Made by a program: the position numbers and the translations under genes. Positions 1 through 7,674 of a DNA stretch of 64,000 bases are shown here, one piece after another; position 1 is the stretch's first letter; every line of letters begins with the position of its first letter. Below the pieces are notes generated by a model that saw nothing but the letters and a program-made list of their open reading frames with translations, made no database searches and had not been told where the DNA came from. Origin of the DNA: Salipiger abyssi (GTDB taxonomy: Bacteria > Pseudomonadota > Alphaproteobacteria > Rhodobacterales > Rhodobacteraceae). The DNA is taken from the NCBI RefSeq assembly GCF_001975705.1, contig NZ_CP015093.1, positions 1-64,000 on the forward strand, given 5' to 3'.

Positions 1-618
1 ATAGACCGGCACCTCGGGCACGCGCACGCGATGCCGGTTGGTCGAAATCGTCGAATGCAGGTAGGTCAGCGTAGCGGCGTCATCGAGCCAGTGGCAGTCC
101 GGCATGAAGCCGTCGAGCAGCGCCAGTACGCGATCAGTACGGTCGATGAAGCCGCGCACCTGTTCCCAGGGGTTCACACCCGAGGTTTCGTGGCCCTCAT
201 AGAGCCAGGATTCTGAACGTGCTGCATCCTCGGCGGGCGGGAGCCAGAGGAGGGTCAGGAAATAGCCGGATACGAAGTGGCTCCCCTCCTCTTCGAAATC
301 GGCCTTGCGCTCGGCATCGACCAGCGCCGATGCCGCATCCGGGAAGATGCTTGCCGGATAGGTGGCAGCCTCAGAGCGCTGTGCTTCAACAAAAATCGCC
401 CACCCGGAACCGAGCCGGCGGAAGGCGTTGTTCAGCCGTCCCGCCACCGCGACCAGTTCGGCCGCGACGGCGCTGTCGAGATCGGGACCCCGAAACTTCG
501 CTGTCCTCTGAAACGAGCCGTCCTTGTTGAGGACCACGCCCTCCCCGACCAGCGCCACCCAGGGCAGGTAGTCGGCAAGACGCGACGCGGTGCGGCGGTA
601 TTCTGCGAGTTTCATCAT
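1..618 (-). CDS. trbE: TrbE/VirB4-type conjugation ATPase, 5' part (runs off left edge)
   Basis: This is the N-terminal 206 residues of a TrbE/CagE/VirB4 ATPase, the energising ATPase of the type IV mating pore at the inner membrane. Translation starts MMKLAEYRR and continues with segments typical of TrbE N-termini (LADYLPWVALVGEG, VNPWEQVRGFIDRTD). The Walker motifs lie beyond the window edge. Two adjacent ATG codons (618 and 615) are possible starts, and I chose the first. It begins six bases after the trbD stop, so it is the fourth gene of a tightly packed trbB-C-D-E operon. The frame is open to the edge, so the gene is partial only because of the window. Confidence 0.9.
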   Translation of the reverse strand, partial: MMKLAEYRRTASRLADYLPWVALVGEGVVLNKDGSFQRTAKFRGPDLDSAVAAELVAVAGRLNNAFRRLGSGWAIFVEAQRSEAATYPASIFPDAASALVDAERKADFEEEGSHFVSGYFLTLLWLPPAEDAARSESWLYEGHETSGVNPWEQVRGFIDRTDRVLALLDGFMPDCHWLDDAATLTYLHSTISTNRHRVRVPEVPVY

Positions 619-624
619 GGGAGT

Positions 625-906
625 TCACACCGAGAGATGACCGGGAATGCGCAAATGGCGGCGGGCGACCTCGACGAAGAGCGGATCGCGCCTGGCCGCC
701 CAGACAGCAGCGATGTGGCCGACGGCCCAGATCAGGATCCCTACAAGCCAGAGCTGAAGCCCGAGGCCGACCGCACCGGCGAGCGTGCCATTCAGAATGG
801 CAACCGAGCGCGGTGCGCCGCCGAGCAGGATCGGCTCGGTCAGCGCACGGTGAACCGGCACGCTGAACCCCGGCACCGCGTCGAGGGCCTCAAAACTCAC
901 CGCCAT
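625..906 (-). CDS. trbD: TrbD/VirB3-like mating-pore membrane protein
   Basis: A 93-residue inner-membrane protein of the TrbD (VirB3) family, which helps assemble the pilus base next to VirB4/TrbE. The N-terminus (VPGFSVPVHRALTEPILLGG) carries the Pro-rich stretch with HRALTEP that is typical of TrbD. Two hydrophobic segments follow at about residues 38-62, and the tail is basic. Its ATG shares one base with the trbC stop (TGATG), so the two are translationally coupled. Size and gene order match the family exactly. Confidence 0.9.
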   Translation of the reverse strand: MAVSFEALDAVPGFSVPVHRALTEPILLGGAPRSVAILNGTLAGAVGLGLQLWLVGILIWAVGHIAAVWAARRDPLFVEVARRHLRIPGHLSV

Positions 907-1238
907 CAGATCAGCGCTCCGCCACCGAAGCTGAAGAAGCTCAGGAAGAAGGACGAGGCCGCAAAGGCGATGGAAATCCCGAATACGATCTGGATCAGCC
1001 GCCGGAAGCCACCGCCGGTATCGCCGAAGGCCAGCGTCAGACCGGTGACGATGATGATGATCACCGCCACGATCTTGGCCACCGGCCCCTCGACGGAGTC
1101 GAGGATGGATTGCAGAGGCGCTTCCCAGGGCATGGAAGAACCGGAGGCATGAGCGGCCGGGGCGATGAACAGGCTGACATAGGTGGCGGTGGCCGCAGTG
1201 GCGATGTGGCGCCGAATGCGCAGGGTGTGACGGATCAT
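906..1238 (-). CDS. trbC: TrbC/VirB2-like pilin precursor
   Basis: A 110-residue pilin precursor of the TrbC/VirB2 family. It has a long basic leader with a hydrophobic stretch and an Ala-X-Ala type processing site near residue 31 (AHAS). Two hydrophobic helices follow (about 57-72 and 84-100), separated by a short Gly-rich loop, which is the normal pilin hairpin. The TraF protease encoded near 25.0 kb is the expected maturation and cyclisation enzyme. The start codon overlaps the trbB stop by four bases (ATGA). Confidence 0.88.
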   Translation of the reverse strand: MIRHTLRIRRHIATAATATYVSLFIAPAAHASGSSMPWEAPLQSILDSVEGPVAKIVAVIIIIVTGLTLAFGDTGGGFRRLIQIVFGISIAFAASSFFLSFFSFGGGALI

Positions 1239-2230
1239 TCGAGGTCTCCTGGTTCGTGAGTAGTGGGTTCTGAAATGACAGGTGAAATCCGGTAGTCGCC
1301 GTCCGGCCCGAGGCCCTTGACGCGGGCGAGTTCAGCCAGACGCCGTGCGGACCCTCGACCGGCCAATACAGCGACGAAGTCGATGGTCTCCGCGATCATG
1401 GCGCGGGGCACGGTGACGACGGCTTCCTGGATGAGCTGTTCGAGACGACGCAGCGCGCCGATCCCGGTACCGGCATGGACGGTGCCAATGCCGCCGGGAT
1501 GTCCCGTGCCCCAGGCCTTGAGAAGGTCCAGCGCCTCGGCGCCACGCACCTCACCGATCGGAATACGATCGGGGCGCAGACGCAGCGAGGAGCGCACCAG
1601 GTCGGACAGGCTGGCAACACCGTCCTTGGTACGCATCGCCACGAGGTTCGGCGCGGCGCATTGCAGTTCTCGGGTGTCCTCGATGATCACGACGCGATCA
1701 GAGGTCTTGGCCACCTCGGCGAGCAGCGCATTGGTCAGCGTGGTCTTGCCGGTCGAGGTCCCACCAGCCACCAGGATATTGGCACGGGTCGCAACTGCTT
1801 GGCGCAGCGCCTCGGCCTGCGTCGGGGTCATGATCCCAGCAGAGACATAGTCGTCGAGCGTGAACACAGCGACAGCGGGCTTGCGGATGGCGAAGGCCGG
1901 GGCTGCGACGACGGGTGGCAGGAGCCCCTCGAAACGCTCGCCTGTTTCCGGAAGCTCCGCAGAGACTCGCGGGGACTGGCTATGAACTTCGACGCCAACA
2001 TGATGGGCGACCAGCCGAACGATGCGCTCGCCATCGGCTGCGCTGAGCGTCTTGCCGCTGTCTGCCAGCCCCTCGGAAAGTCGGTCGATCCAGAGCCGCC
2101 CATCGGGGTTGAGCATCACCTCGACGATCATGGGGTCGTCCAGAAACCCGGCGATCGCCGGCCCGAGCGCGGTGCGCAGCATCCGCGCGCCTCTCCGGAT
2201 CACCTCTGGTCTCTGATCGTTCTTTGCCAT
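1235..2230 (-). CDS. trbB: TrbB/VirB11-type secretion ATPase
   Basis: A 331-residue hexameric ATPase of the TrbB/VirB11 (GspE) family that drives pilus assembly and substrate transfer from the cytoplasmic face. Visible motifs are Walker [10 protein letters not shown] (about 156-164), the Asp box/Walker B region VVIIEDTRE (about 180-188), and a His-box region [12 protein letters not shown]. Its length is normal for TrbB. It is the first gene of the operon. In related elements copG lies directly upstream, but here the upstream neighbour is the stress island, so the operon must depend on a promoter of its own or on one inside the junction DNA. Confidence 0.94.
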   Translation of the reverse strand: MAKNDQRPEVIRRGARMLRTALGPAIAGFLDDPMIVEVMLNPDGRLWIDRLSEGLADSGKTLSAADGERIVRLVAHHVGVEVHSQSPRVSAELPETGERFEGLLPPVVAAPAFAIRKPAVAVFTLDDYVSAGIMTPTQAEALRQAVATRANILVAGGTSTGKTTLTNALLAEVAKTSDRVVIIEDTRELQCAAPNLVAMRTKDGVASLSDLVRSSLRLRPDRIPIGEVRGAEALDLLKAWGTGHPGGIGTVHAGTGIGALRRLEQLIQEAVVTVPRAMIAETIDFVAVLAGRGSARRLAELARVKGLGPDGDYRISPVISEPTTHEPGDLE

Positions 2231-2692
2231 GCCGGCCCCGTTCCCTTACGGGCGCCTCCAACAGGCGGCCCTGGATCGGGGTCGATTAAGAAAGTCGTAA
2301 ATGCCTACGGCTCAACAGGTTTCCGCGGGGCGTAGTAGCGTGGCGTGCAAAGACAGGAAAACGGCGGAATGATCCTCAGATCCACTCTAGGAGGAAGGCG
2401 TCGCGGCCACCGTCATGAGAACATGGCGGTTTCGGGCGAAGACCGGCCGTTCTCCGCACCTGCGAACCGAGATGGACGTTTTGTTGATAGCGGCCATTCC
2501 ACCGGACGATAAAACCGGGGCGTTGCCGCATCTCCGCATGACCGCTCGGAGCCCATTTCGACCGATGCTGCGATCGGCACGAATGTCAGCTCATTTTTTG
2601 CGACCACAAGCGGAGACCAAACAGGCTATGCTAGCTACAGCGAGATGCGTTCGTCTTCGTACAGTTGCCGCTATGTGAAATAGATATTGGAA
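2231..2692. other. Non-coding junction between trb operon and accessory island 1
   Basis: I see no convincing gene in this stretch. It separates trbB (leftward) from the MFS gene (rightward), so it must carry divergent promoters, but no strong -35/-10 pair stands out. Read on the minus strand near 2592-2550, it contains a GAGCTGACATTCG-type segment. Degenerate relatives of that segment occur at other cargo boundaries in this window. Confidence 0.5.
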
Positions 2693-3949
2693 ATGCTTCG
2701 GATTCCTCTTAGATATCTCTCGATCCTCGTCAGCGTCGCCCTGCTGGTTATCGGTAACGGCCTTCAACAGACGCTGGTCGGTCTGCGCGCGGGCATCGAA
2801 GGATATGCCGAAGAAACGGTCGGCGTGATGATGTCGGCCTATTTCGTCGGGTTTGTATTCGCCTCGATTCAGGCGCCGCGGGTGATCCAGCGGGTCGGGC
2901 ATATCCGCGCCTTCGCTGCTTTCGCTTCGGCCGCGTCTGCCTTTGCGCTTTGCTTTGCGATCTTCGTCTCGCCGCCGGTCTGGATCGCGCTCAGGGTTGC
3001 ACAGGGTGCTTGTTGGGCCGGGCTGATCATCATCGTGGAAAGCTGGCTCAATGCCTCAGCGGAACGCAGTTGGCGCGGACGTGTGCTCGCGATCTATTCC
3101 ATCGTGATGTACGCGGCCTGGGCGGCGAGCCAGCCGATGGTCGGACTGGCGCCGACATCGGGCTTCGTTCTTTTCGCCGTCGTGTCGATCTGCCTGTCAC
3201 TGGCACTGGTCCCGATCACGCTCAGCCGCGCGGGCGGTCCGGGCGTCGTGCTTGCAACGCGCCTGGAACTGAAGCGCCTCTTCGCGATCTCGCCGACGGC
3301 CCTTGCTGGGGCCTTTGTATTGGGCGCAACGGTCGCGGCCTTTTTCGGGATGGCGCCGGTGGCGAGCCAGCAGGCCGGCTTCACAGATACTCAGACCGGC
3401 ACAATCCTCTCGGCGGCCCTGATCGGGGCTCTGGTCTTGCAATGGCCTTTGGGCTGGCTGTCGGACAAGGCCGATCGCCGTCTCATCATCCTCTGCAGCA
3501 GCCTCGCCGGTCTTCTCGCCGCACTTCTGCTCGGCCTGCTCCTGTCGAGTGCTGCGCAGATAGTTGCGGTTGTATTGTCCTTCGTTCTAGGCGGCACGCT
3601 TCTGCCGCTTTATTCGGTCTGTCTGGCCGAGGTGAACGACCGGATCGACGAGGGCGAGCTGATTGCCGCGGCGAGCGGCTTTGTGTTGGTTTACGGGGTC
3701 GGCTCCGCCGCCGGACCGTTCGCGGCAAGCGTGACGATGGGATGGGTGGGACCGTCCGGCCTGTTCTACTTCATCGTTGCGATCCTGGGCCTGTTCGCAG
3801 CCTACGGCACCTTGCGTATCCGGCTTCGGGAAAAGACCGTCATCGCGGACAAGCAGCCCTACGTCGCCACGCCCAGCACCAGCCACGCGGCATTGCCATT
3901 GCATCCGGACGCGCAGGATCGGGCCACAGGAGAACCCGCGCCGCGGTGA
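2693..3949 (+). CDS. MFS transporter (YcaD-like permease)
   Basis: A 418-residue major facilitator superfamily permease with about twelve hydrophobic segments. The early part (ETVGVMMSAYFVGFVFASI) and the loop GWLSDKADRR between the two halves are typical of the MFS_1/YcaD group. The substrate cannot be told from sequence. An upstream in-frame TTG two codons earlier is possible, but I prefer the ATG. The last residues are hydrophilic and may be a short cytoplasmic tail. It converges on ftsH with a six-base gap, so the two genes probably share a terminator region. Confidence 0.8.
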   Translation: MLRIPLRYLSILVSVALLVIGNGLQQTLVGLRAGIEGYAEETVGVMMSAYFVGFVFASIQAPRVIQRVGHIRAFAAFASAASAFALCFAIFVSPPVWIALRVAQGACWAGLIIIVESWLNASAERSWRGRVLAIYSIVMYAAWAASQPMVGLAPTSGFVLFAVVSICLSLALVPITLSRAGGPGVVLATRLELKRLFAISPTALAGAFVLGATVAAFFGMAPVASQQAGFTDTQTGTILSAALIGALVLQWPLGWLSDKADRRLIILCSSLAGLLAALLLGLLLSSAAQIVAVVLSFVLGGTLLPLYSVCLAEVNDRIDEGELIAAASGFVLVYGVGSAAGPFAASVTMGWVGPSGLFYFIVAILGLFAAYGTLRIRLREKTVIADKQPYVATPSTSHAALPLHPDAQDRATGEPAPR

Positions 3950-3955
3950 TCTGTT

Positions 3956-5788
3956 TCACGCTGCCTCGGCCGGCTGTTTGACGCCGTCGGCGATCCGCTT
4001 CAGATCCGCGTCTTCCAGCGTCTCGCGCTCCAGCAGTTCGGCCGAAGAGCTTTCCAGCAACGCGCGGTTCTCGTCCAGAAGCGCGAGTGTGCGCTCGAAA
4101 ATGCTGTCGATCACGTCCTTTACCGCCTGATCCATGCGTTCGGCAGTGGCGTCGCTGTAGCGACGATTCAGCCACGAGCCCTGGTCGCCCTGACCCAGGA
4201 AATTGCCACGTTCGGTGTCGTAGGCCACGTGGCCCAGTTCGTCGTCCATGCCGTAGCGCGCCACCATCGACCGCGCGATGTCGGTGGCGCGGGCGAGATC
4301 GTCGGAGGCGCCGGTCGAAAGGTGGCCATAGATGATCTTTTCCGCCGCGCGGCCGCCCAGCAGGACGGCGATCTTGTTCTCCAGCTCCTCGCGGGTCATC
4401 AGGTAACGGTCCTCGGTCGGCCGCTGGATCGTGTAGCCGAGTGCGCCGATGCCGCGCGGGATGATGGAGACCTTGTGCACTTCGTCCACGCCCGGCAGGG
4501 CCATGCCGACGATGGCGTGCCCCATCTCGTGATGGGCGACGATCTCGCGCTCCTTCTCATTCAGCCGACGGTTCTTCTTTTCCAGCCCGGCGACGATGCG
4601 CTCTACCGCTTGCGTGAAATCCTGCATCTCGACGTGGGTAGCCCGGCGCCGTGTCGCCATCAGTGCGGCCTCGTTCACCAGGTTTGCTAGGTCCGCGCCG
4701 GAAAACCCCGTGGTCAGCGCCGCGATCTGGTCCGGGTCGACGCCATCGGCCACCTTGATCTTCTTCATGTGCACTTCGAGAATCTGCACCCGCCCGGCGC
4801 GGTCGGGGCGGTCCACCAGCACCTGCCGGTCGAAACGGCCCGCGCGCAGCAACGCCGGGTCGAGGATTTCGGGCCGGTTCGTTGCGGCCAGCAGAACGAC
4901 GCCCTCGGTCGGATCGAAACCGTCGAGTTCGGTCAGAAGCTGGTTCAACGTCTGCTCGCGTTCGTCATGGCCCCCGCCGGGATGCTGGCCCGCGGCGCGG
5001 GACCGGCCAAGCGCGTCCAATTCGTCCACGAAAATGATGGCCGGCGCTGCCTTCCTCGCCTGCTCGAAGAGGTCGCGTACCCGCGCGGCGCCGACGCCCA
5101 CGAACATCTCCACGAATTCCGAGCCGGATATCGAGTAGAAAGGCACGCCCGCCTCGCCGGCAACGGCCTTGGCCAGCAACGTCTTGCCGGTGCCGGGCGG
5201 GCCGACGAGAAGCACGCCCTTGGGCATCCGCGCGCCCAGGCCGCTGTAATGCTCGGGGTCCTTCAGGAACTCGACGATCTCTTCAAGTTCCTGCTTGGCC
5301 TCGTCCACGCCCGCCACATCGTCGAAACCGACCTTGGTGTCGCTCTCGACATAGATCTTGGCCTTGCTCTTGCCGATCGACATGAAGCCGCCCATCCCCT
5401 GCCGCTCGGCGAACTTGCGGATGAAGAAAATCCAGATGCCGACGAAGACAAGCGCCGGCAGCACCCAGGATAGCAGCGTTGTGAGCCAGGTGTTCTCGAC
5501 CGCCCCGGTATAGGTGATATCGGCCTCTTCAAGACGCTCGATCATGTCGGCGGGCACGGTGGTGGCGACAAAACCGGTCTTGCCGTCCTGCGGCTCGCTG
5601 AACGTGCCGCGGATCGTATCGCTGCCGATCACGACTTCCTCGATGACACCCTCACCGAGATAATCCTCGAACTGGCTGTAGGGGATTGCGGCAATGGTCT
5701 GGGACTGCACCCAGAGATCGCGAAGCAGAACGACCCCGAAGATCGCGAGCAGGACATACCAGAAATTGATCTGTGTTTTCTTGTCCAT
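3956..5788 (-). CDS. ftsH: FtsH-type membrane AAA+ zinc metalloprotease
   Basis: A 610-residue FtsH protease that degrades misfolded membrane and cytosolic proteins at the inner membrane. It has two N-terminal membrane segments (about 10-25 and 103-123), Walker A GPPGTGKT (196-203), Walker [12 protein letters not shown] (about 251-261) and the zinc site HEMGH (420-424). The start was chosen because a strong AGGAGG lies about ten bases upstream, although the frame is open further. It is shorter and clearly distinct in its N-terminus from housekeeping FtsH proteins, as expected for the extra FtsH copies carried on mobile stress islands. It is divergent from the hsp20 operon. Confidence 0.95.
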   Translation of the reverse strand: MDKKTQINFWYVLLAIFGVVLLRDLWVQSQTIAAIPYSQFEDYLGEGVIEEVVIGSDTIRGTFSEPQDGKTGFVATTVPADMIERLEEADITYTGAVENTWLTTLLSWVLPALVFVGIWIFFIRKFAERQGMGGFMSIGKSKAKIYVESDTKVGFDDVAGVDEAKQELEEIVEFLKDPEHYSGLGARMPKGVLLVGPPGTGKTLLAKAVAGEAGVPFYSISGSEFVEMFVGVGAARVRDLFEQARKAAPAIIFVDELDALGRSRAAGQHPGGGHDEREQTLNQLLTELDGFDPTEGVVLLAATNRPEILDPALLRAGRFDRQVLVDRPDRAGRVQILEVHMKKIKVADGVDPDQIAALTTGFSGADLANLVNEAALMATRRRATHVEMQDFTQAVERIVAGLEKKNRRLNEKEREIVAHHEMGHAIVGMALPGVDEVHKVSIIPRGIGALGYTIQRPTEDRYLMTREELENKIAVLLGGRAAEKIIYGHLSTGASDDLARATDIARSMVARYGMDDELGHVAYDTERGNFLGQGDQGSWLNRRYSDATAERMDQAVKDVIDSIFERTLALLDENRALLESSSAELLERETLEDADLKRIADGVKQPAEAA

Positions 5789-5821
5789 TGGCGGCAATCC
5801 TCCTTTCTTGATGCTGCCAAA

Positions 5822-5850
5822 CATAATTCCTGACACACCCTCTTGACAAG
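5822..5850 (-). promoter_or_regulatory. Candidate heat-shock-type promoter for ftsH
   Basis: On the minus strand there is a CTTGTC box (5850-5845), a 17-base spacer and ATTATG (5827-5822), about 35 bases upstream of the ftsH start. The CTTG core recalls RpoH-dependent -35 boxes in Alphaproteobacteria. The -10 match is weak, so sigma-70 use is equally possible. Confidence 0.35.
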
Positions 5851-6073
5851 ATTTTGCACCCTTCCCAAATGCTTGAGTGCGGGATGCCGCTGAATGGGTC
5901 CCGGAGATGTTGGTGAGATACGAGGCGTGTGCATGATGCAACGCTTCGGTCCCGTCATCGGCCGCGAGGTGCATCTGTTGGCCTTGCGTATCGAAACACG
6001 TGGTCGCCATGCGTCTTCGTGCAGGCTCGCAACCGGGCCCCTCCCTTCGCGACAGTCCCGCAACGTGAAACGC

Positions 6074-6092
6074 GGTCCGCCCGCTGCGGACC
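6074..6092 (+). promoter_or_regulatory. Perfect hairpin in the hsp20 5' region
   Basis: GGTCCGC and GCGGACC form a perfect 7-bp stem with a five-base loop, 32 bases before the first hsp20 start and just upstream of its AGAGGAGG ribosome site. It lies in the 336-base non-coding gap between ftsH and hsp20, where I see no gene. It could be an operator or a 5'-UTR structure. It does not hide the ribosome site itself, so a classical RNA thermometer is not shown. Confidence 0.4.
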
Positions 6093-6124
6093 CCCGATGT
6101 TGTGACCAGGAAGAGGAGGATACG

Positions 6125-6571
6125 ATGCTGAACTACGGACTGTCCCAGGCGCAATGGGATCCCTTCGCGGAACTGCGCCAGCTTCAATCGCAGATGAACC
6201 GCATGTTCGAAGGCGGCGGGCGTAGCCAGCGTGCAAGCGATGGCAACTGGCCCCCGGTCAACATGTGGCTGGGCGACGAAAGCGTGGTCGTCACCGCCGA
6301 GATGCCCGGTGTGGGCAAGGACGACATCGACCTGACGGTGCGCGAGAACACCCTGATCATTTCGGGCAAGCGCAATCCGTCCACCGATGACGAAGATGCC
6401 GCATGGCATCGTCGCGAGCGCCCGCATGGCGAGTTCTCACGTTCCGTCCGCCTGCCGCTGCGCGTTGATCCCGACAAGGTCGAGGCACGCGCGAAGAACG
6501 GCGTGCTGGAGATCGAGATGGGCCGCCCCGATGCGGAACGGCCGCGCAAGATCAAGGTCAAGGCAAGCTGA
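6125..6571 (+). CDS. Small heat-shock protein, Hsp20/alpha-crystallin family (copy 1)
   Basis: A 148-residue Hsp20 holdase that binds unfolding proteins and keeps them refoldable. The alpha-crystallin domain spans roughly residues 41-135, with the AEMPGVGKDDID strand and the conserved NGVLEIEM motif near the C-terminus. The N-terminal WDPFAELRQLQSQMNRMF is typical of class A bacterial Hsp20. The start follows a strong GAGGAGG. It is the first of three consecutive hsp20 genes in one operon ahead of clpK. The three paralogues are divergent in sequence, so they are not recent duplicates. Confidence 0.93.
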   Translation: MLNYGLSQAQWDPFAELRQLQSQMNRMFEGGGRSQRASDGNWPPVNMWLGDESVVVTAEMPGVGKDDIDLTVRENTLIISGKRNPSTDDEDAAWHRRERPHGEFSRSVRLPLRVDPDKVEARAKNGVLEIEMGRPDAERPRKIKVKAS

Positions 6572-6598
6572 CAGCTGAAACGAGAGGAGGAAAGAACC

Positions 6599-7000
6599 AT
6601 GGCAAACGAAATGCAGAAAACCGGCGGCGATGTGGCCCGGTCCGAAGCGGAAGAAACCCGCGATACCGGCCCGACTTTCCGTCCCGCCACGGACATCTTC
6701 GAGAAGGACGATGTGGTGACGCTGACCATCGACATGCCGGGCGTTGTCCCGGACAGCGTCGATGTCTCGGTCGAGAACCGCTCGCTCACGGTGCGGGGCA
6801 CGATCGAGGCGCCCGTGCCCGAAGGCTATCGGCGCATCTATGCAGAATACGCGCCCGGCACCTTCGAGCGGGCCTTCAGCCTGCCCGACACCATCGACGC
6901 CGATAAGATCGACGCCACCCATCGTGACGGCGTCCTCACGCTCACCCTGAAGAAGAGCGAGGCCGCCAAGCCGAAACAGATCAAGGTCAAGGCCGCCTGA
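6599..7000 (+). CDS. Small heat-shock protein, Hsp20 family (copy 2)
   Basis: A 133-residue Hsp20 with a short acidic N-terminus and an alpha-crystallin domain from about residue 28 to the end. The markers are TIDMPGVVPDSVDV and the HRDGVLTLTLKK strand; in other members this is A-x-x-x-x-G-V-L. It lacks the WDPF-type N-terminus of its two neighbours, which suggests a different oligomeric partner role. It starts at an ATG preceded by AGAGGAGG and lies 27 bases after copy 1, clearly in the same transcript. Confidence 0.92.
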   Translation: MANEMQKTGGDVARSEAEETRDTGPTFRPATDIFEKDDVVTLTIDMPGVVPDSVDVSVENRSLTVRGTIEAPVPEGYRRIYAEYAPGTFERAFSLPDTIDADKIDATHRDGVLTLTLKKSEAAKPKQIKVKAA

Positions 7001-7037
7001 GGCGACCCGGACCGAAACAGGAAAGGAGGAAATGACA

Positions 7038-7520
7038 ATGGCATTCAGCGATCTCATTCCCTGGGGCCGCGACCGCAACCAGCCGTCCGGCCGACGCAAT
7101 GAAGACGACAACCCCTTGATGTCGCTCCAGCGCGACCTCAACCGCGTGTTCGAGGATTTCTGGAGCCGGTTCGACAGCCCATTCGGCAGCATGGCCACCA
7201 ATGGGCCGCGCACCGACATCTCGGAAACCGACGAGGCGATGCTGGTCTCGGTCGATCTGCCCGGCCTCGACGACAAGGATGTCGAGGTGAACGTCACCGA
7301 CGACATGCTTACGATCCGCGGCGAGCGCGAGGAGAAGGCCGAGAAGGATGGCTTCACCTCGCAGTCCCGGCGCAGCTTCCACCGGATGATCCCGGTGCCG
7401 CCGGGCGTGGACGCCGAAAAGGCCGAGGCGGAGTTCAAGCGCGGCGTGCTGACCGTGACCCTGCCCAAGACCGAGGAGGCCAAGGCGCGCGTCAAGCGGA
7501 TCGACGTCAAGTCCGGCTGA
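7038..7520 (+). CDS. Small heat-shock protein, Hsp20 family (copy 3)
   Basis: A 160-residue Hsp20 beginning MAFSDLIPWG, with the N-terminal motif SLQRDLNRVFEDFW, the alpha-crystallin core VDLPGLDDKDVEV and the closing KRGVLTVTLPK. An ATG six bases earlier is in frame, but AGGAGG sits only two bases before it and eight before the chosen start, so the second ATG is favoured. It is the third gene of the hsp20 run and is followed by a GC-rich hairpin before clpK. Confidence 0.92.
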   Translation: MAFSDLIPWGRDRNQPSGRRNEDDNPLMSLQRDLNRVFEDFWSRFDSPFGSMATNGPRTDISETDEAMLVSVDLPGLDDKDVEVNVTDDMLTIRGEREEKAEKDGFTSQSRRSFHRMIPVPPGVDAEKAEAEFKRGVLTVTLPKTEEAKARVKRIDVKSG

Positions 7521-7529
7521 CTTGGCTAG

Positions 7530-7553
7530 GGGCGCGGGGATTTGTCCGCGCCC
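7530..7553 (+). terminator. GC-rich hairpin after the hsp20 operon
   Basis: GGGCGCGG and CCGCGCCC form a perfect 8-bp stem with an eight-base loop, ten bases after the last hsp20 stop. There is no T run, so it may terminate only partly and let some transcription reach clpK. Confidence 0.6.
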
Positions 7554-7674
7554 TGACTCGCCCCATTTCACTGCTCGGCGTGTCGCTAACCGCCACATTT
7601 TGATGCCGGTCAAGGCAAGGCTCCACAACTTTGAATAAAATTGCGCCATAGCAAATAGTCAGGAGGAAGACAGG

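Noticed and set aside
277..1152. 291-residue plus-strand open frame over trbC/trbD
   Set aside because: It is antisense to a tight trbB-C-D-E operon whose products are recognisable, and its residues show no family phrases.
6074..6092. RNA thermometer (ROSE or fourU) in the hsp20 leader
   Set aside because: The stem does not include the ribosome site, and no U-rich anti-Shine-Dalgarno segment is visible. It is kept only as an unassigned hairpin.
7590..7674. RpoH promoter for clpK (TTTGAA ... CCATAG)
   Set aside because: The spacing between the boxes is about nine to eleven bases, too short for RpoH or sigma-70.
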